44,928 bases of DNA from Vulcanimicrobiota bacterium (GCA_027315245.1 DAHUYK010000052.1:1-44928); one strand, 5' to 3'. Positions 1-8,862 are shown, counted from the stretch's first letter. The notes: a model not told the origin generated them from the letters alone. Numbers and translations: made by a program.

Positions 1-105
1 AAGCGGATCGCCCTCGGCGACGAAGTCGCCCGCCTTCTTGCGCCATTCGACGATCGAACCTTCGGTGACCGACTCGCCCAGCTCGGGGAGGGTCACGCTC
101 ACCAT
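1..105 (-). CDS. sucB: Dihydrolipoyl acyltransferase E2 component, N-terminal fragment
   Basis: Cut by the window edge; only the first 35 codons are present. The translation (MVSVTLPELGESVTEGSIVEW...) is the start of a biotinyl/lipoyl domain of an E2 subunit, and the ELGESVTEG string is typical of the 2-oxoglutarate dehydrogenase E2 (dihydrolipoyl succinyltransferase). The lipoyl-lysine lies beyond the edge. In the family this subunit carries the acyl group on a swinging lipoyl arm in the 2-oxoacid dehydrogenase complex. An in-frame GTG four codons upstream (position 117) is an alternative start. It lies 37 nt downstream of the cytochrome gene on the same strand and might share its transcript. 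A branched-chain or pyruvate E2 cannot be excluded from so short a piece. Confidence 0.8.
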   Translation of the reverse strand, partial: MVSVTLPELGESVTEGSIVEWRKKAGDFVAEGDPL

Positions 106-142
106 CGTATCCGTCACGCCGCCGCTACCGCTTCTCGCACCA

Positions 143-949
143 CTAAAAGTACCCGGCCTGAAGCGGCGGGAACGCGACGATGGCGTGACGCCTGAATGCG
201 GGGCGCTCGTGCGAGAGGACGAACCCGGCGATGTCGTACGCTTCTTGTACGCTCAGCGTGTGCGGTGCATTTTTCGGCATGTTGTAGTAGACGAAGCCCG
301 TCATGAGGCCGATACGCGCCATTCCAGCACCGTTGTTGAACGAGCGGCCTCCCCAAAGCGGCGGGAAGACGCGACCGCCGGCACCCTGCGCACCGTGGCA
401 CATGGCGCAGCGCGCCGCGTAGAGTACGGCGCCGTGCACGCGGTTCGGAGTCCGGGATGGCAACGCTACGTTGAACCGTTGCGATGCCGGCATCGGCCGC
501 ATTGCGGGTGTTCCACGCGACAGCCACGCGATGTACGCAACGACGGCGACCATCTCGCGGCTCGTATAGGGCGGTGGCTTGCCGTTCATACTATAAAGGA
601 AGCACTCCGCGATGCGATCTTGCAGCGTGATGACGCGGTGCGCTCGCTTGTTCCACTGCGGAAAGGCAGAGTAGAGCCCAAGAAAGCTTCCCCCGTGCGC
701 AACAGTGCCGCCGTTGACGTGGCAGGCGGCGCAGTCCATGTTCGCGCGCACGTCCGCGGGAACCGTGTTGCGCGTGTGCATGATGATCGCGCGTCCGTAG
801 CGGATTTCGCCTCCCAGAGGTCCAGCTGGCAGCGTTGCCGTGTCGTACGCGGCGGTCGAGGGCGCGGCAGCGTGCGGCGCGCACGCTGCAAAGGCGAGCG
901 TGCACGCGCTCACCACTGCGAGGATGGGCGCGCGGCCTGTCATCGTCAT
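143..949 (-). CDS. Di-haem cytochrome c, thiosulfate dehydrogenase (TsdA)-like lipoprotein
   Basis: 268 residues with two c-type haem sites, CAACH at residues 73-77 and CAMCH at 181-185. The layout matches TsdA, the periplasmic di-haem enzyme that oxidises thiosulfate to tetrathionate: a Cys at 116 in RIAECFLYSMNG sits where TsdA has the unusual Cys axial haem ligand, and Met224 (YYNMP) is the likely ligand of haem 2. The N-terminus is a signal peptide with a lipobox-like FAAC (Cys23), so the protein is probably lipid-anchored. It lies 29 nt downstream of an exported DsrE-like gene, which supports a sulfur role. ATG codons at 949 and 943 are both possible starts; no clear Shine-Dalgarno is seen. 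A generic di-haem electron carrier is the alternative. Confidence 0.78.
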   Translation of the reverse strand: MTMTGRAPILAVVSACTLAFAACAPHAAAPSTAAYDTATLPAGPLGGEIRYGRAIIMHTRNTVPADVRANMDCAACHVNGGTVAHGGSFLGLYSAFPQWNKRAHRVITLQDRIAECFLYSMNGKPPPYTSREMVAVVAYIAWLSRGTPAMRPMPASQRFNVALPSRTPNRVHGAVLYAARCAMCHGAQGAGGRVFPPLWGGRSFNNGAGMARIGLMTGFVYYNMPKNAPHTLSVQEAYDIAGFVLSHERPAFRRHAIVAFPPLQAGYF

Positions 950-978
950 GAAAACGCGAGCAAGCGTCTACGGTCTCC

Positions 979-1686
979 CTAGAATGCCAGCGTCAAGTAC
1001 GTGTAACGGTAGCGCGCTTGCAGAACCGCAACGGTCGCCACCATCGAAGGCACGACGATCGCACCGGGGATGAGATGTCGCAGTAAGTCATCGGCGACCT
1101 CCGTCGGCGTCGCGCCGGCCGGCGCAAAACCGCCGGCGACGATCTTGCGCGACTGCTCTTCGATTGCCGTGTGACATGCCAGCACGACCGCGCCGCGACG
1201 CTGCAGCATCGCGATCGACGTATCTTGGTACATGCCGCGCTCGTCGTCGGGGCTCGCGTGCGGGTCGAACGCCGCCTTCGACGCGTACGCCGTATTCACG
1301 CTGAGCGGTTTGCCGTGATCGTCGTCGATCTTGTAGAACTCGCCGAGGCGATACTTCGTCCACATCGGCGACGTCAGACCCCACGCCGTGGCGGCGCCAT
1401 GGTTCGCCATGACGAGCGCTATCTCGCCCGCCGCGTAACCGTATCCGAACTGCAATCCGTTGAACGAGTTCTTCACGTTGTTGAGCGTCGTCGCATTGAA
1501 GGCGACGGATTCCACGAGTTGACGTATCTGCGCCGGCCGTCCGACGGCGCGAGCAAATGCCGCCTCGTCGAAGTGGGAGCGCCGCTCGACGAGGCTCGTG
1601 CCCCCGGGAACGGCGGCCTTTGCTGCCGCAGTCGTGGCTCCGGCTGCGAGCGCACTCGAAGAGAGCAAGAAGCTACTACGGTTCAT
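979..1686 (-). CDS. Exported DsrE/F-like protein with Tat-like signal
   Basis: 235 residues from the ATG at 1686. The N-terminus (MNRSSFLLSSSALAAGA) resembles the Tat signal form M-N-R-R-x-F-L, but one Arg is replaced by Ser, so export may be Tat or Sec. The mature part looks like the DsrE/DsrF sulfur-relay fold: near the C-terminus a single Cys (residue 171, VVLACHTAIEEQ) is followed by a segment resembling the family pattern LxPGxxVVPSGVAxLxxLQxxGYxY. DsrE proteins usually carry persulfide on Cys in the cytoplasm; an exported form next to a TsdA-like cytochrome suggests extracytoplasmic sulfur handling (inference). An upstream in-frame GTG at 1722 would add 12 residues before the signal and is less likely. 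Confidence 0.6.
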   Translation of the reverse strand: MNRSSFLLSSSALAAGATTAAAKAAVPGGTSLVERRSHFDEAAFARAVGRPAQIRQLVESVAFNATTLNNVKNSFNGLQFGYGYAAGEIALVMANHGAATAWGLTSPMWTKYRLGEFYKIDDDHGKPLSVNTAYASKAAFDPHASPDDERGMYQDTSIAMLQRRGAVVLACHTAIEEQSRKIVAGGFAPAGATPTEVADDLLRHLIPGAIVVPSMVATVAVLQARYRYTYLTLAF

Positions 1687-1770
1687 GCGAGGCTCGTTCT
1701 CCGCACCGGCGCGCCTCTCCACCTGCGCACGCGAGGACCGGTGCGACGAAAGTCAAACCTTTGGCCGCAG

Positions 1771-2961
1771 ATGGTCTCGGCAACGGTCGCGCTCCTCATC
1801 CTCGTCGTGGGCGTTCTCGGCGGCGCCGCGGCGGCATGGCTTGCGGCGGAGCGCCGCGTCGAACGCGTTCGCACCCGTGCCGAGGCGGCCGAGCGCGAGC
1901 TCGCCGCGACGCGCGCGGAGCTCGGTGCGACGGCGAAAACCGGGGAACAAGCGCTGACGGCGCTGCTCGAGCGCGCGAAGAACGAACTCGGGGATGCCAC
2001 GGCGGCGCGCGCGGGCCAACGCGTGGGCGATCTCGTCAAGCCGATGAGCGAACAGCTCACGCAGTTCAATACGCTCGTCGGAGGGCTCTTGGCGCGCACC
2101 AAACTGCTCGAGTCGGCCGCGAGCACGCTATCGTCGCAGACCTCATCGCTCGTCAGCGCGCTGCGCAATCCCACGACGCGCGGCAAGTGGGGCGAGATGC
2201 AGCTGCGCAACGTCGTCGAGCGCGCCGGGATGCTCGAGCACTGCGATTTCGACGAGCAGCAGACGATCGCCGTCGAGGGTGCGCGCGTGCGTCCGGACAT
2301 GACGGTGAACTTGCCGGGCGGTCGCTGCGTGTACGTCGATGCAAAAGCCCCGCTCGACGCAATGCAGGCCGCGTTCGACGCAGCCGACGACGCGATGCGT
2401 CACGAGCTCGTGCGCAAGCACGCAAAGGCGCTGCAAGAGCACGTCGACGCGCTCGCAAGACGCGGCTACCACACGGCGAAGGGCTCGGTGGATTTCGTCA
2501 TCATGTTCGTCCCCGGAGAGTCGTTTCTCAGCGCGGCATGCAACGAGAACCCGATGCTTACCGAGTACGCACTCGACAGAGGGGTCATCGTCACGGGGCC
2601 CGTGCAGCTCATCAGCCTGCTGCGGATGTTTGCCACGGGCTGGCAGGCGGTGCGGCAGGAAGAGAACGCAAAGCGTATCGCCGCCATCGGCAAGGAACTC
2701 TACGAACGGGCGCAGCGCTTCGCCGAACACCTGCTCAAAGTCCGCAAAGGCCTCGAGGGAACGGTCGAGGCGTTCAACAATGCCGTGGGCTCGTACGAGA
2801 CGCGGCTCCTACCCCAAGGGCGCAAGCTCAAAGACGAAGCCGCGCTACCCGCAGACGATCTTCCGGAGATCGCAGCCATCGACACGGGGCCTCGCCCCAT
2901 AACGGCGCTCGACGCGGCTCCCGAGCCGACGCGCATTCCGCGCCGCCAAGAACTGTTCTAG
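1771..2961 (+). CDS. rmuC: DNA recombination protein RmuC
   Basis: 396 residues. An N-terminal transmembrane segment (about residues 5-22, rich in V, L, A, G) is followed by a charged helical stretch and then the conserved RmuC nuclease-like domain: TRGKWGEMQLRNVVERAGM, the RPDMTVNLPGG block, YVDAKAPLDA, and the FVPGESFLSAA / GVIVTGPVQLISLLR region. RmuC restrains inversions and repeat-associated rearrangements in E. coli; its restriction-endonuclease-like fold suggests a nuclease. The reading frame is open far upstream, but the ATG at 1771 gives the usual membrane-anchored start. It is followed 20 nt later by the phosphofructokinase gene on the same strand. Confidence 0.9.
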   Translation: MVSATVALLILVVGVLGGAAAAWLAAERRVERVRTRAEAAERELAATRAELGATAKTGEQALTALLERAKNELGDATAARAGQRVGDLVKPMSEQLTQFNTLVGGLLARTKLLESAASTLSSQTSSLVSALRNPTTRGKWGEMQLRNVVERAGMLEHCDFDEQQTIAVEGARVRPDMTVNLPGGRCVYVDAKAPLDAMQAAFDAADDAMRHELVRKHAKALQEHVDALARRGYHTAKGSVDFVIMFVPGESFLSAACNENPMLTEYALDRGVIVTGPVQLISLLRMFATGWQAVRQEENAKRIAAIGKELYERAQRFAEHLLKVRKGLEGTVEAFNNAVGSYETRLLPQGRKLKDEAALPADDLPEIAAIDTGPRPITALDAAPEPTRIPRRQELF

Positions 2962-2981
2962 GGGCCCTGGAGAAGCCAGCG

Positions 2982-4223
2982 ATGCGCGACACGCTTGCGA
3001 TTCTCGTCGGCGGCGGACCGGCACCCGGTATCAACGGCGTCATCGCGTCGGCTGCGATGGAAGCGTTCGGCTGTGGGCTGCGCGTCATCGGAATATACGA
3101 CGGCTATCGAGACCTTGCAGCGGGTCGAGAGCCTCGCGTCGTCGAGCTGACGTTCGATCACGTCTCGCGCATTCATACAGCGGGCGGCTCGATATTGCGA
3201 ACGTCGCGTACGAATCCCGCGCAAGACGAACTCACACTCGAACGCTCGATCGCGGCGCTCGTCGCACTGCACGTCCGCTACCTCGTCTGTATCGGCGGCG
3301 ACGATACGACGTACGGTGCGGCGCAGATCGCACAGCGCATGCACGGGCACATCGGTGTTGCTACCGTTCCCAAAACGATCGACAACGATCTTCCGTTGCC
3401 CGACAACGCGCCGACCTTCGGTTTCGAAACGGCGCGCTCGGTCGGTGCAGGCATCCTCGAAAGCCTCATGGAGGACGCGCGCACGACGGCGCGATGGTAC
3501 GTCGTCGTCTGCATGGGGCGAAAGTCCGGAGCGCTGGCACTGGGCATGTGCAAAGCGGCCGGATCGACGCTCGCCGTTTTGCCCGAAGAGTTCGGCGAAC
3601 GTACCGATCTGCAAGCGGTCGTCGACACGGTCGTCGGCGCGATCGTCAAACGCAGGTCGCTGGGGAGAGAGCACGGCGTCGCCGTCGTCGCCGAAGGAAT
3701 CGCCGAACGCCTTGCCTCCGATGCGTTCGCCGGCTCCGAGAACGTCGGGCGGGACTCGTTCGGAAACATTCGGCTGGCCGATATTCCACTCGGTACGATG
3801 CTCCGCGACGGCATACGCCGGCGCCTGGACGAGATCGGCGTCGACTCCGCCGTCCATGCGAAGGACATCGGCTACGAACTGCGCTGCGCCAAGCCCGTAC
3901 CGTTCGACGTCGACTACACGCGGACGCTCGGCTACGGCGCGGTACGGTACCTCGTGGACGGCGGGAGCGGCGCTCTCATCGCGCTCTCGGGCGGCAACGT
4001 CCGTCCCATCGCGCTCTCCGACCTTGCCGACCCGAGAACGGGCCGCATCCGCACACGCTGCGTCGACACGGCGACGGAAGCGTATCACGTCGCGCGCGAC
4101 TACATGGTCCGCCTGGAGCCCGCAGACTTCACGGATGCCGAAAGGCTTGCGTCTCTCGCCGCCTGTACGAACCTCGATCCGCGGTCGTTTCGAGCGACCT
4201 TCGAGCGCGTCGCTCTGCCGTAG
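2982..4223 (+). CDS. pfp: 6-phosphofructokinase, pyrophosphate-dependent type
   Basis: 413 residues, phosphofructokinase family, interconverting fructose 6-phosphate and fructose 1,6-bisphosphate in glycolysis. GGGPAPGIN (residues 10-18) is the phosphate-binding loop, PKTIDND (130-136) holds the catalytic Asp, and MGRKSG (178-183) helps bind the sugar phosphate. Two residues mark the PPi-using branch: Asp at the second position after GGD (GGDD, 105-108), where ATP enzymes have Gly, and Lys in PKTIDND where ATP enzymes have Gly. Donor choice is inferred from these signatures. The ATG at 2982 follows rmuC by 20 nt. The gene converges on the peroxiredoxin gene with only 6 nt between stops. Confidence 0.88.
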   Translation: MRDTLAILVGGGPAPGINGVIASAAMEAFGCGLRVIGIYDGYRDLAAGREPRVVELTFDHVSRIHTAGGSILRTSRTNPAQDELTLERSIAALVALHVRYLVCIGGDDTTYGAAQIAQRMHGHIGVATVPKTIDNDLPLPDNAPTFGFETARSVGAGILESLMEDARTTARWYVVVCMGRKSGALALGMCKAAGSTLAVLPEEFGERTDLQAVVDTVVGAIVKRRSLGREHGVAVVAEGIAERLASDAFAGSENVGRDSFGNIRLADIPLGTMLRDGIRRRLDEIGVDSAVHAKDIGYELRCAKPVPFDVDYTRTLGYGAVRYLVDGGSGALIALSGGNVRPIALSDLADPRTGRIRTRCVDTATEAYHVARDYMVRLEPADFTDAERLASLAACTNLDPRSFRATFERVALP

Positions 4224-4229
4224 CGCGCC

Positions 4230-4787
4230 CTACCGATGCGTGTGGTGCTGCGACTGCTCCCAGCTTCGAAGCGCGGCGAGCGTGTTCTTCACGTGGAATG
4301 CCGGGTCCATGTTCGTGTACGTGTAGACGATCGTTCCGTCGGGTGCGATGACGTACGAGGTGCGGTTGGCGTATTGCGTGTTCTGCGGCAGCACTGCGTC
4401 GTACGCCCGCGCAACGCGCAGGCTCGGATCGGCCGCGACCGGGAACTTCTTACGGCACGCGCTCACGGAGAAGCGATTGAGCGTGCCGATCGTGTCGTGC
4501 GAAACCCCGATGACGGTCGCCCCCAACGCGTGATACTGGCCGATGGCGGCGGCAAAATCGTGTGCTTCGATCGTGCAGCCTGGCGTGAACGCTGCGGGAT
4601 AAAAGTAGAGGACGACCGGGCCTTTCTTCAGCGCGGCGGCGAGATCGAACTGAAAGACCGTGCCGCCGAGCGATGCTTGGGCGGTGAACTGCGGCGCTTT
4701 CGCGCCGACGGGCAACGACGCGCTCGCGGGAGCGAGCATCGATATCGAAGCCGCTGCAAACGCAGCTAAGATGACGGAGTGACGCAT
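4230..4787 (-). CDS. Exported peroxiredoxin (AhpC/TSA, Bcp-like)
   Basis: 185 residues beginning with a Sec signal peptide (cleavage probably near residue 24, ASAS). The thioredoxin-fold peroxidase core has FTPGCTIEA with the peroxidatic Cys71, as in Bcp/PrxQ enzymes that reduce peroxides. The usual Bcp resolving Cys five residues later is absent; the only other Cys is 111 (SACRKKFP), a candidate resolving residue. The signal peptide places it in the periplasm, unusual for a family that is mostly cytoplasmic. A strong ribosome site (AGGAGG, about 8 nt before ATG) fixes the start at 4787. Confidence 0.85.
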   Translation of the reverse strand: MRHSVILAAFAAASISMLAPASASLPVGAKAPQFTAQASLGGTVFQFDLAAALKKGPVVLYFYPAAFTPGCTIEAHDFAAAIGQYHALGATVIGVSHDTIGTLNRFSVSACRKKFPVAADPSLRVARAYDAVLPQNTQYANRTSYVIAPDGTIVYTYTNMDPAFHVKNTLAALRSWEQSQHHTHR

Positions 4788-4895
4788 GACCGGACCTCCT
4801 GAAACGAACGTAGAAGACGGTACGGACGTACGCGGCGGCCTCGCGATGCGCCTGCAGCCGGCGGCAGTGCGCTCGGTTGCCTCCAGTCCGAGGCG

Positions 4896-6044
4896 TCACA
4901 GCCCGATGAGCTTGGCGAGGATCATGCGCTGGACTTCGTTCGTTCCCTCGCCGATCTCGTTGATCTTTTGGTCTCGGTACATGCGAGAGACCGGGTACTC
5001 CTCGATGAAGCCGTAACCCCCATGAATTTGCACGGCGTCGTTGACGACACGATGCGAGACCTCTCCGGCATAGAGCTTCGCAAGGCTCGCGCTGTAGACG
5101 TAGTCGCGGCCGTTGTCCTTCTCCCATGCAGCCCGCAGGACCATGAGCTTTGCGTGCTCGATCTGCGAGATCATGTCGACGAGCTTGAACTGGATCGCCT
5201 GAAAGGACGATATCGTCTGCCCGAAAGCGCGCCGCTCCTTGGCATAGGCGATCGCTTCGTCGTAGGCGCCGAGCGCGAGACCGACGGAGAGCGCGGCAAC
5301 GGAGATGCGGCCGCCGTCCAAGATCGTCAGGAACTGACGAAAACCTTCTCCGCGCTCGCCGAGCAGGTTCTCTTGCGGCACCGCTGCATCGGCGAACGAG
5401 AGTTCGCGCGTATCGGAGGCGCGCCAGCCCATCTTGCGATACGTGCGGCTGCGCGTGAACCCGAGGGTGTCCTGCGGCACGATGAGATTCGAAATCTCCG
5501 GCTTTCCGTCGGGGCGTGTGCCGGTGACGGCGGTGATCGTCGTACCTGCGCTAATATCGGTACCCGAGTTCGTGATGAAGGCCTTGGTGCCATTGATCGT
5601 CCACGTTCCGTCTGCAAGGTGAGCGCGCGTCTTGCAGTTGCCCGCGTCGCTTCCCGCTTCGGGCTCCGTCAAGCCGAAGCCCCAGAGCTGCTTGCCCTGT
5701 GCAAGCGGTACGAGGTAGCGCTCCTTCTGCTGCGTCGTTCCGAAGAGATAGAACGGCATCGCTCCCAGCGAGACGCCTGCAGCAAGCGTGATTGCGGTCG
5801 ACGCGTCGGCACGCGCGATCTCCATGACGGTCAGGGCGTAGCTCATCGTGTCCCCGCCGGCGCCGCCGTACTCTTCGGGAAATGGCAGACCGAAGAAGCC
5901 GAGTTCGCCCATAGCAGCCACCAATTCGTAGGGGAAGCGCTCCTGAGCGTCCATCGCCTCGGCCCGTGGTCGCACCTCGTCGTGCGCGAACTCTCGCGCG
6001 AGACTCTGGATCGCTCGCTGCTCCGGTGTGAGGTCGAAGTCCAT
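4896..6044 (-). CDS. Acyl-CoA dehydrogenase
   Basis: 382 residues from the ATG at 6044 (MDFDLTPEQ), the normal family start; 16 further codons upstream are open but unlike the family. Acyl-CoA dehydrogenases use FAD to introduce the alpha-beta double bond of acyl-CoA in fatty acid or branched-chain amino acid breakdown, passing electrons to ETF. Visible signatures are the FAD/substrate block GFGLTEPEAGSDA, the helical C-terminal domain with RRAFGQTISSFQAIQFKL, and QIHGGYGFIEEYPVSRMYRD. Glu366 in GEGTNEVQR is at the catalytic base position. It stands alone, divergent from ftsE with 49 nt between starts. Chain-length preference cannot be read from the sequence. Confidence 0.92.
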   Translation of the reverse strand: MDFDLTPEQRAIQSLAREFAHDEVRPRAEAMDAQERFPYELVAAMGELGFFGLPFPEEYGGAGGDTMSYALTVMEIARADASTAITLAAGVSLGAMPFYLFGTTQQKERYLVPLAQGKQLWGFGLTEPEAGSDAGNCKTRAHLADGTWTINGTKAFITNSGTDISAGTTITAVTGTRPDGKPEISNLIVPQDTLGFTRSRTYRKMGWRASDTRELSFADAAVPQENLLGERGEGFRQFLTILDGGRISVAALSVGLALGAYDEAIAYAKERRAFGQTISSFQAIQFKLVDMISQIEHAKLMVLRAAWEKDNGRDYVYSASLAKLYAGEVSHRVVNDAVQIHGGYGFIEEYPVSRMYRDQKINEIGEGTNEVQRMILAKLIGL

Positions 6045-6093
6045 GGTCTCGAAGGTATAGGTCCGGCCGCTGCGCAAAACCCTCCCTTCCACA

Positions 6094-6804
6094 ATGATCT
6101 CTCTGCGGGGCGTCTCGCTACTCTATCCAAACGGCGTCCGCGCTCTAGACCACGTGAGTCTCGAGATCGGAAAGGGCGAGTTCGTCTTTCTCGTCGGCCA
6201 CTCCGGTACGGGCAAATCGAGTCTGCTGCGCCTCCTGTACCGCGAAGCGCTGCCGTCGTCGGGTGACATTACTGTCGACGGCATTCGTGTCAATCGGCTC
6301 CCGTCGCGTCGCGTTCCCGCACTTCGTCGACATCTCGGCGTCGTCTTCCAAGACTTCAAGCTGCTCGCCGACAAGACGGTCTGGGAGAACGTCGCCTTCG
6401 CGATGCAGGTTACCGGCGCGCCGACGAAAGACATTCTGCGACAAGTTCCACGCGCGTTGGATCTCGTCGGGCTTTCGCATCGCAGCCGCATGTATCCCGA
6501 CGAACTATCCGGCGGCGAACAGCAGCGCACCGCCATCGCACGCGCACTCGTCAACAATCCGAAAATTCTTCTCTGCGACGAGCCGACGGGGAATCTCGAT
6601 CCGGCGAACACGACCGAGATCGTCGATCTTCTCCTACGCATCAATCTCAAAGGAACGACCGTCGTCGTCGCGACGCACAATCAGGCAGTCGTAGACCGTA
6701 TGCGCCGGCGCGTCGTGCGGCTCGAAAACGGCAAGGTCGTCACCGACAAGGAGCGGGGCTACTACTATCTTGGACTGGGGCAGGGTCAAGTTCTTTCTGG
6801 GTGA
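6094..6804 (+). CDS. ftsE: Cell division ATP-binding protein FtsE
   Basis: 236 residues, an ABC ATPase with Walker A GHSGTGKSS (about residues 35-43), Q-loop VVFQDF, signature LSGGEQQR and Walker B ILLCDEPTGNLD. FtsE pairs with FtsX at the inner membrane and gates peptidoglycan hydrolases at the division site rather than transporting a substrate. The gene overlaps ftsX by 35 nt and heads a five-gene operon with an M23 peptidase and two S41 proteases. The C-terminal ~20 residues (GYYYLGLGQGQ) lie in the overlap. Confidence 0.95.
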   Translation: MISLRGVSLLYPNGVRALDHVSLEIGKGEFVFLVGHSGTGKSSLLRLLYREALPSSGDITVDGIRVNRLPSRRVPALRRHLGVVFQDFKLLADKTVWENVAFAMQVTGAPTKDILRQVPRALDLVGLSHRSRMYPDELSGGEQQRTAIARALVNNPKILLCDEPTGNLDPANTTEIVDLLLRINLKGTTVVVATHNQAVVDRMRRRVVRLENGKVVTDKERGYYYLGLGQGQVLSG

Positions 6805-7651
6805 GGTTGCGCGAAGCTTCACGCGCAACACCCTCATGCAAATCACGGCTATCGGCACCGTCGCAATGACGTTGATGCTGCTGGGAGCATTTCTCTACGT
6901 CCGCACGACCCTCGCCGACCTCGGAAACGGCATGCTGGCACAGATCGAGATATCGGCGTACCTCGAGCCCAACGTCACGCCCCATCAAATCAACGCCCTG
7001 CGCGCAGCGTTCAAGGTGGATCCGCGCATCTCGTCGGCCGAGTTCGTGCCGAAGAGCGAAGGCCTCAAGGAGTTGCGCGCGCGGATGCGTGGCATCATCG
7101 ACACGTCGCTGCTCACCGAGAACCCGCTTCCGGACAAGTTTCGCATTCGCGTGCGCGCACCGCAGCTCGTACCGGCGGTCGCCAAAGACGTCGCGCGGCT
7201 GTCGGGAATCCAACGCGTCTTGTACGGGCAGCAGGTCGTTACGCGTCTGCTCCAACTGGGCGAGGTGTTGCGCCGCGTCGGCATGGCGCTCATCGCCCTG
7301 TTCCTCGTCGTCGCGGGCATCATCATCTCGAACACGACACGGCTAGCCGTCTATGCGCGCCGGCGAGAGATCGGCATCATGCATCTCGTCGGAGCGACGA
7401 ACGCCTACATCAGAATGCCGTTCATCGTCGAAGGCCTCGTCGTCGGCATCCTGGGAGCGGTTGCAGCAATCGTCTTGCTCGTCGCCGCACACGCGATGTT
7501 CTGGCCTCGCATTCTCGAGGCGCTGCCGTTCGTCCGGTTCAACACGGCCGTCGTGGACGTGCCGAGCCTCATCCTGCAGCTCTTTCTCGTGGGCGCCATC
7601 ATCGGGTCCGCCGCCGCATGGGTCGCGGTCGGGCGCTACCTGCAGACGTGA
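6770..7651 (+). CDS. ftsX: Cell division protein FtsX
   Basis: 293 residues, membrane partner of FtsE. One transmembrane helix near residues 22-44, a periplasmic loop (about 50-165; ISAYLEPNV..., FRIRV...) that in this family contacts an EnvC/PcsB-type hydrolase, then three helices in the C-terminal half, matching FtsX topology. The start is a TTG at 6770 inside ftsE (MDWGRVKFFLGEVARSF); no ATG or GTG in frame lies before the first membrane helix. Its stop overlaps the GTG of the next gene in a GTGA tetranucleotide, indicating tight co-translation with the M23 peptidase it probably controls. Confidence 0.93.
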   Translation: MDWGRVKFFLGEVARSFTRNTLMQITAIGTVAMTLMLLGAFLYVRTTLADLGNGMLAQIEISAYLEPNVTPHQINALRAAFKVDPRISSAEFVPKSEGLKELRARMRGIIDTSLLTENPLPDKFRIRVRAPQLVPAVAKDVARLSGIQRVLYGQQVVTRLLQLGEVLRRVGMALIALFLVVAGIIISNTTRLAVYARRREIGIMHLVGATNAYIRMPFIVEGLVVGILGAVAAIVLLVAAHAMFWPRILEALPFVRFNTAVVDVPSLILQLFLVGAIIGSAAAWVAVGRYLQT

Positions 7652-8862
7652 TACGCCGCGTCACGGCGCTCGCACTGCTCGGACTGCTCGTGCTGCCGCT
7701 CTCCGCCGCAGCCGCCGCGCCGCACGGTCAGCATACGCGCTTGCATCGCGAGCATCTCATGACGCTCGAACAACGCATCGCTGCGCAGCGCCGCCGAACG
7801 GAGGACCTCCATCGGACGCTGCACTTCAAGCGATTGCAGCTGCACGCGGCGGTCCTGCGGGTCAGCGACCTGCAAGGGCAGCTCGAGGAAACGAATGCAG
7901 CAATCTCCGGCGTGAACGTGCAGCTTGCGCGCCTCGGGGACCAGCAGCACGAGATGGAGCGCCGGCTGAACTGGTATTCGCGTCAGCTCGCTGCCGCCCA
8001 GCGCTCCTTAGCATTGCACGACGCGCTGCTGCGCGAGCGGCTCGTGCAAATCTACGAATACGGCGAGCCGAACTACGTGAGCGTACTCCTCGCAGCCAAG
8101 TCGTTCAGCAACTTCGTTGAATCATGGAGCGATCTTCAACTGCTCGTCGCTTCGAACCAGCGCGTCGTACGGGAGCGGCGGGACGCGGCGAATCGGGTGC
8201 TCGCCACCGAGCGCGCAGTCGAGGCGACGGAAGTCTCCATCCAAGACGAGCAGCAGCAGCAGGCGCAAGAGCGCACCCAGCTCGGCGCGCTTGCCTCGGA
8301 ACGAAGTAATCTCGTTGCGCTCGCCGACAGCAACCGGCGGCGTATCGCGACCCAGGTCACGAACATGGAGGACCTGACCGCCGCGCAAGAAGCCCAGCTC
8401 GAAGCGCTCATTCGGCAGCGTGCGCGAGAGATCGGTCAAGCGGTCGGCATCGCCGGCGCACCGATCAGCTCGAACGGGACCTTCTCCTGGCCGCTCACCG
8501 GGCCGATCACGTCGCCCTTCGGGTGGCGTGAAAACCCGTTCGGCGGCGGGCCCGATTTCCACCCTGGCCTAGACATCGGCGTGCCGGTCGGCACGACGGT
8601 CTGTGCGGCCGCGGCAGGAACCGTCATCATGGCGCAGTGGTATGGTGGGTATGGGAACTACATCTTGATCGACAACGGAAACCACTACTCGACCGGCTAC
8701 GGCCATCTGTCCGCGTTCTATGTGACCGTCGGGCAGGTCGTCCGCCGCGGGCAAGCCATCGCGGCATCGGGAGACACCGGCTACTCGACCGGCCCGCATC
8801 TGCATTTCGAGATTCGCTACAACGGAAAGCCGATCGACCCGGCGCCGAGGCTCGTCCATTGA
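7648..8862 (+). CDS. EnvC-like M23 murein peptidase with coiled coil
   Basis: 404 residues from a GTG at 7648 overlapping the ftsX stop (GTGA). Signal peptide (1-23), a long coiled coil (about 38-255, rich in Gln, Arg, Glu, Ala), then a LytM/M23 domain (about 285-400). The zinc and catalytic residues look intact: His305 and Asp309 (HPGLD), His353 (GHLS), His384 and His386 (HLHFE). In E. coli, EnvC has a degenerate LytM domain that only activates amidases; here the enzyme could itself cut peptide crosslinks (inference). The coiled coil and the gene order after ftsEX fit an FtsX-gated hydrolase. Confidence 0.88.
   Translation: MIRRVTALALLGLLVLPLSAAAAAPHGQHTRLHREHLMTLEQRIAAQRRRTEDLHRTLHFKRLQLHAAVLRVSDLQGQLEETNAAISGVNVQLARLGDQQHEMERRLNWYSRQLAAAQRSLALHDALLRERLVQIYEYGEPNYVSVLLAAKSFSNFVESWSDLQLLVASNQRVVRERRDAANRVLATERAVEATEVSIQDEQQQQAQERTQLGALASERSNLVALADSNRRRIATQVTNMEDLTAAQEAQLEALIRQRAREIGQAVGIAGAPISSNGTFSWPLTGPITSPFGWRENPFGGGPDFHPGLDIGVPVGTTVCAAAAGTVIMAQWYGGYGNYILIDNGNHYSTGYGHLSAFYVTVGQVVRRGQAIAASGDTGYSTGPHLHFEIRYNGKPIDPAPRLVH

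Noticed and set aside
1557-2981. Upstream extension of the phosphofructokinase frame (475 more codons)
   Set aside because: It lies in another frame of rmuC and is Arg-rich without domains; PFK homology starts at 2982.
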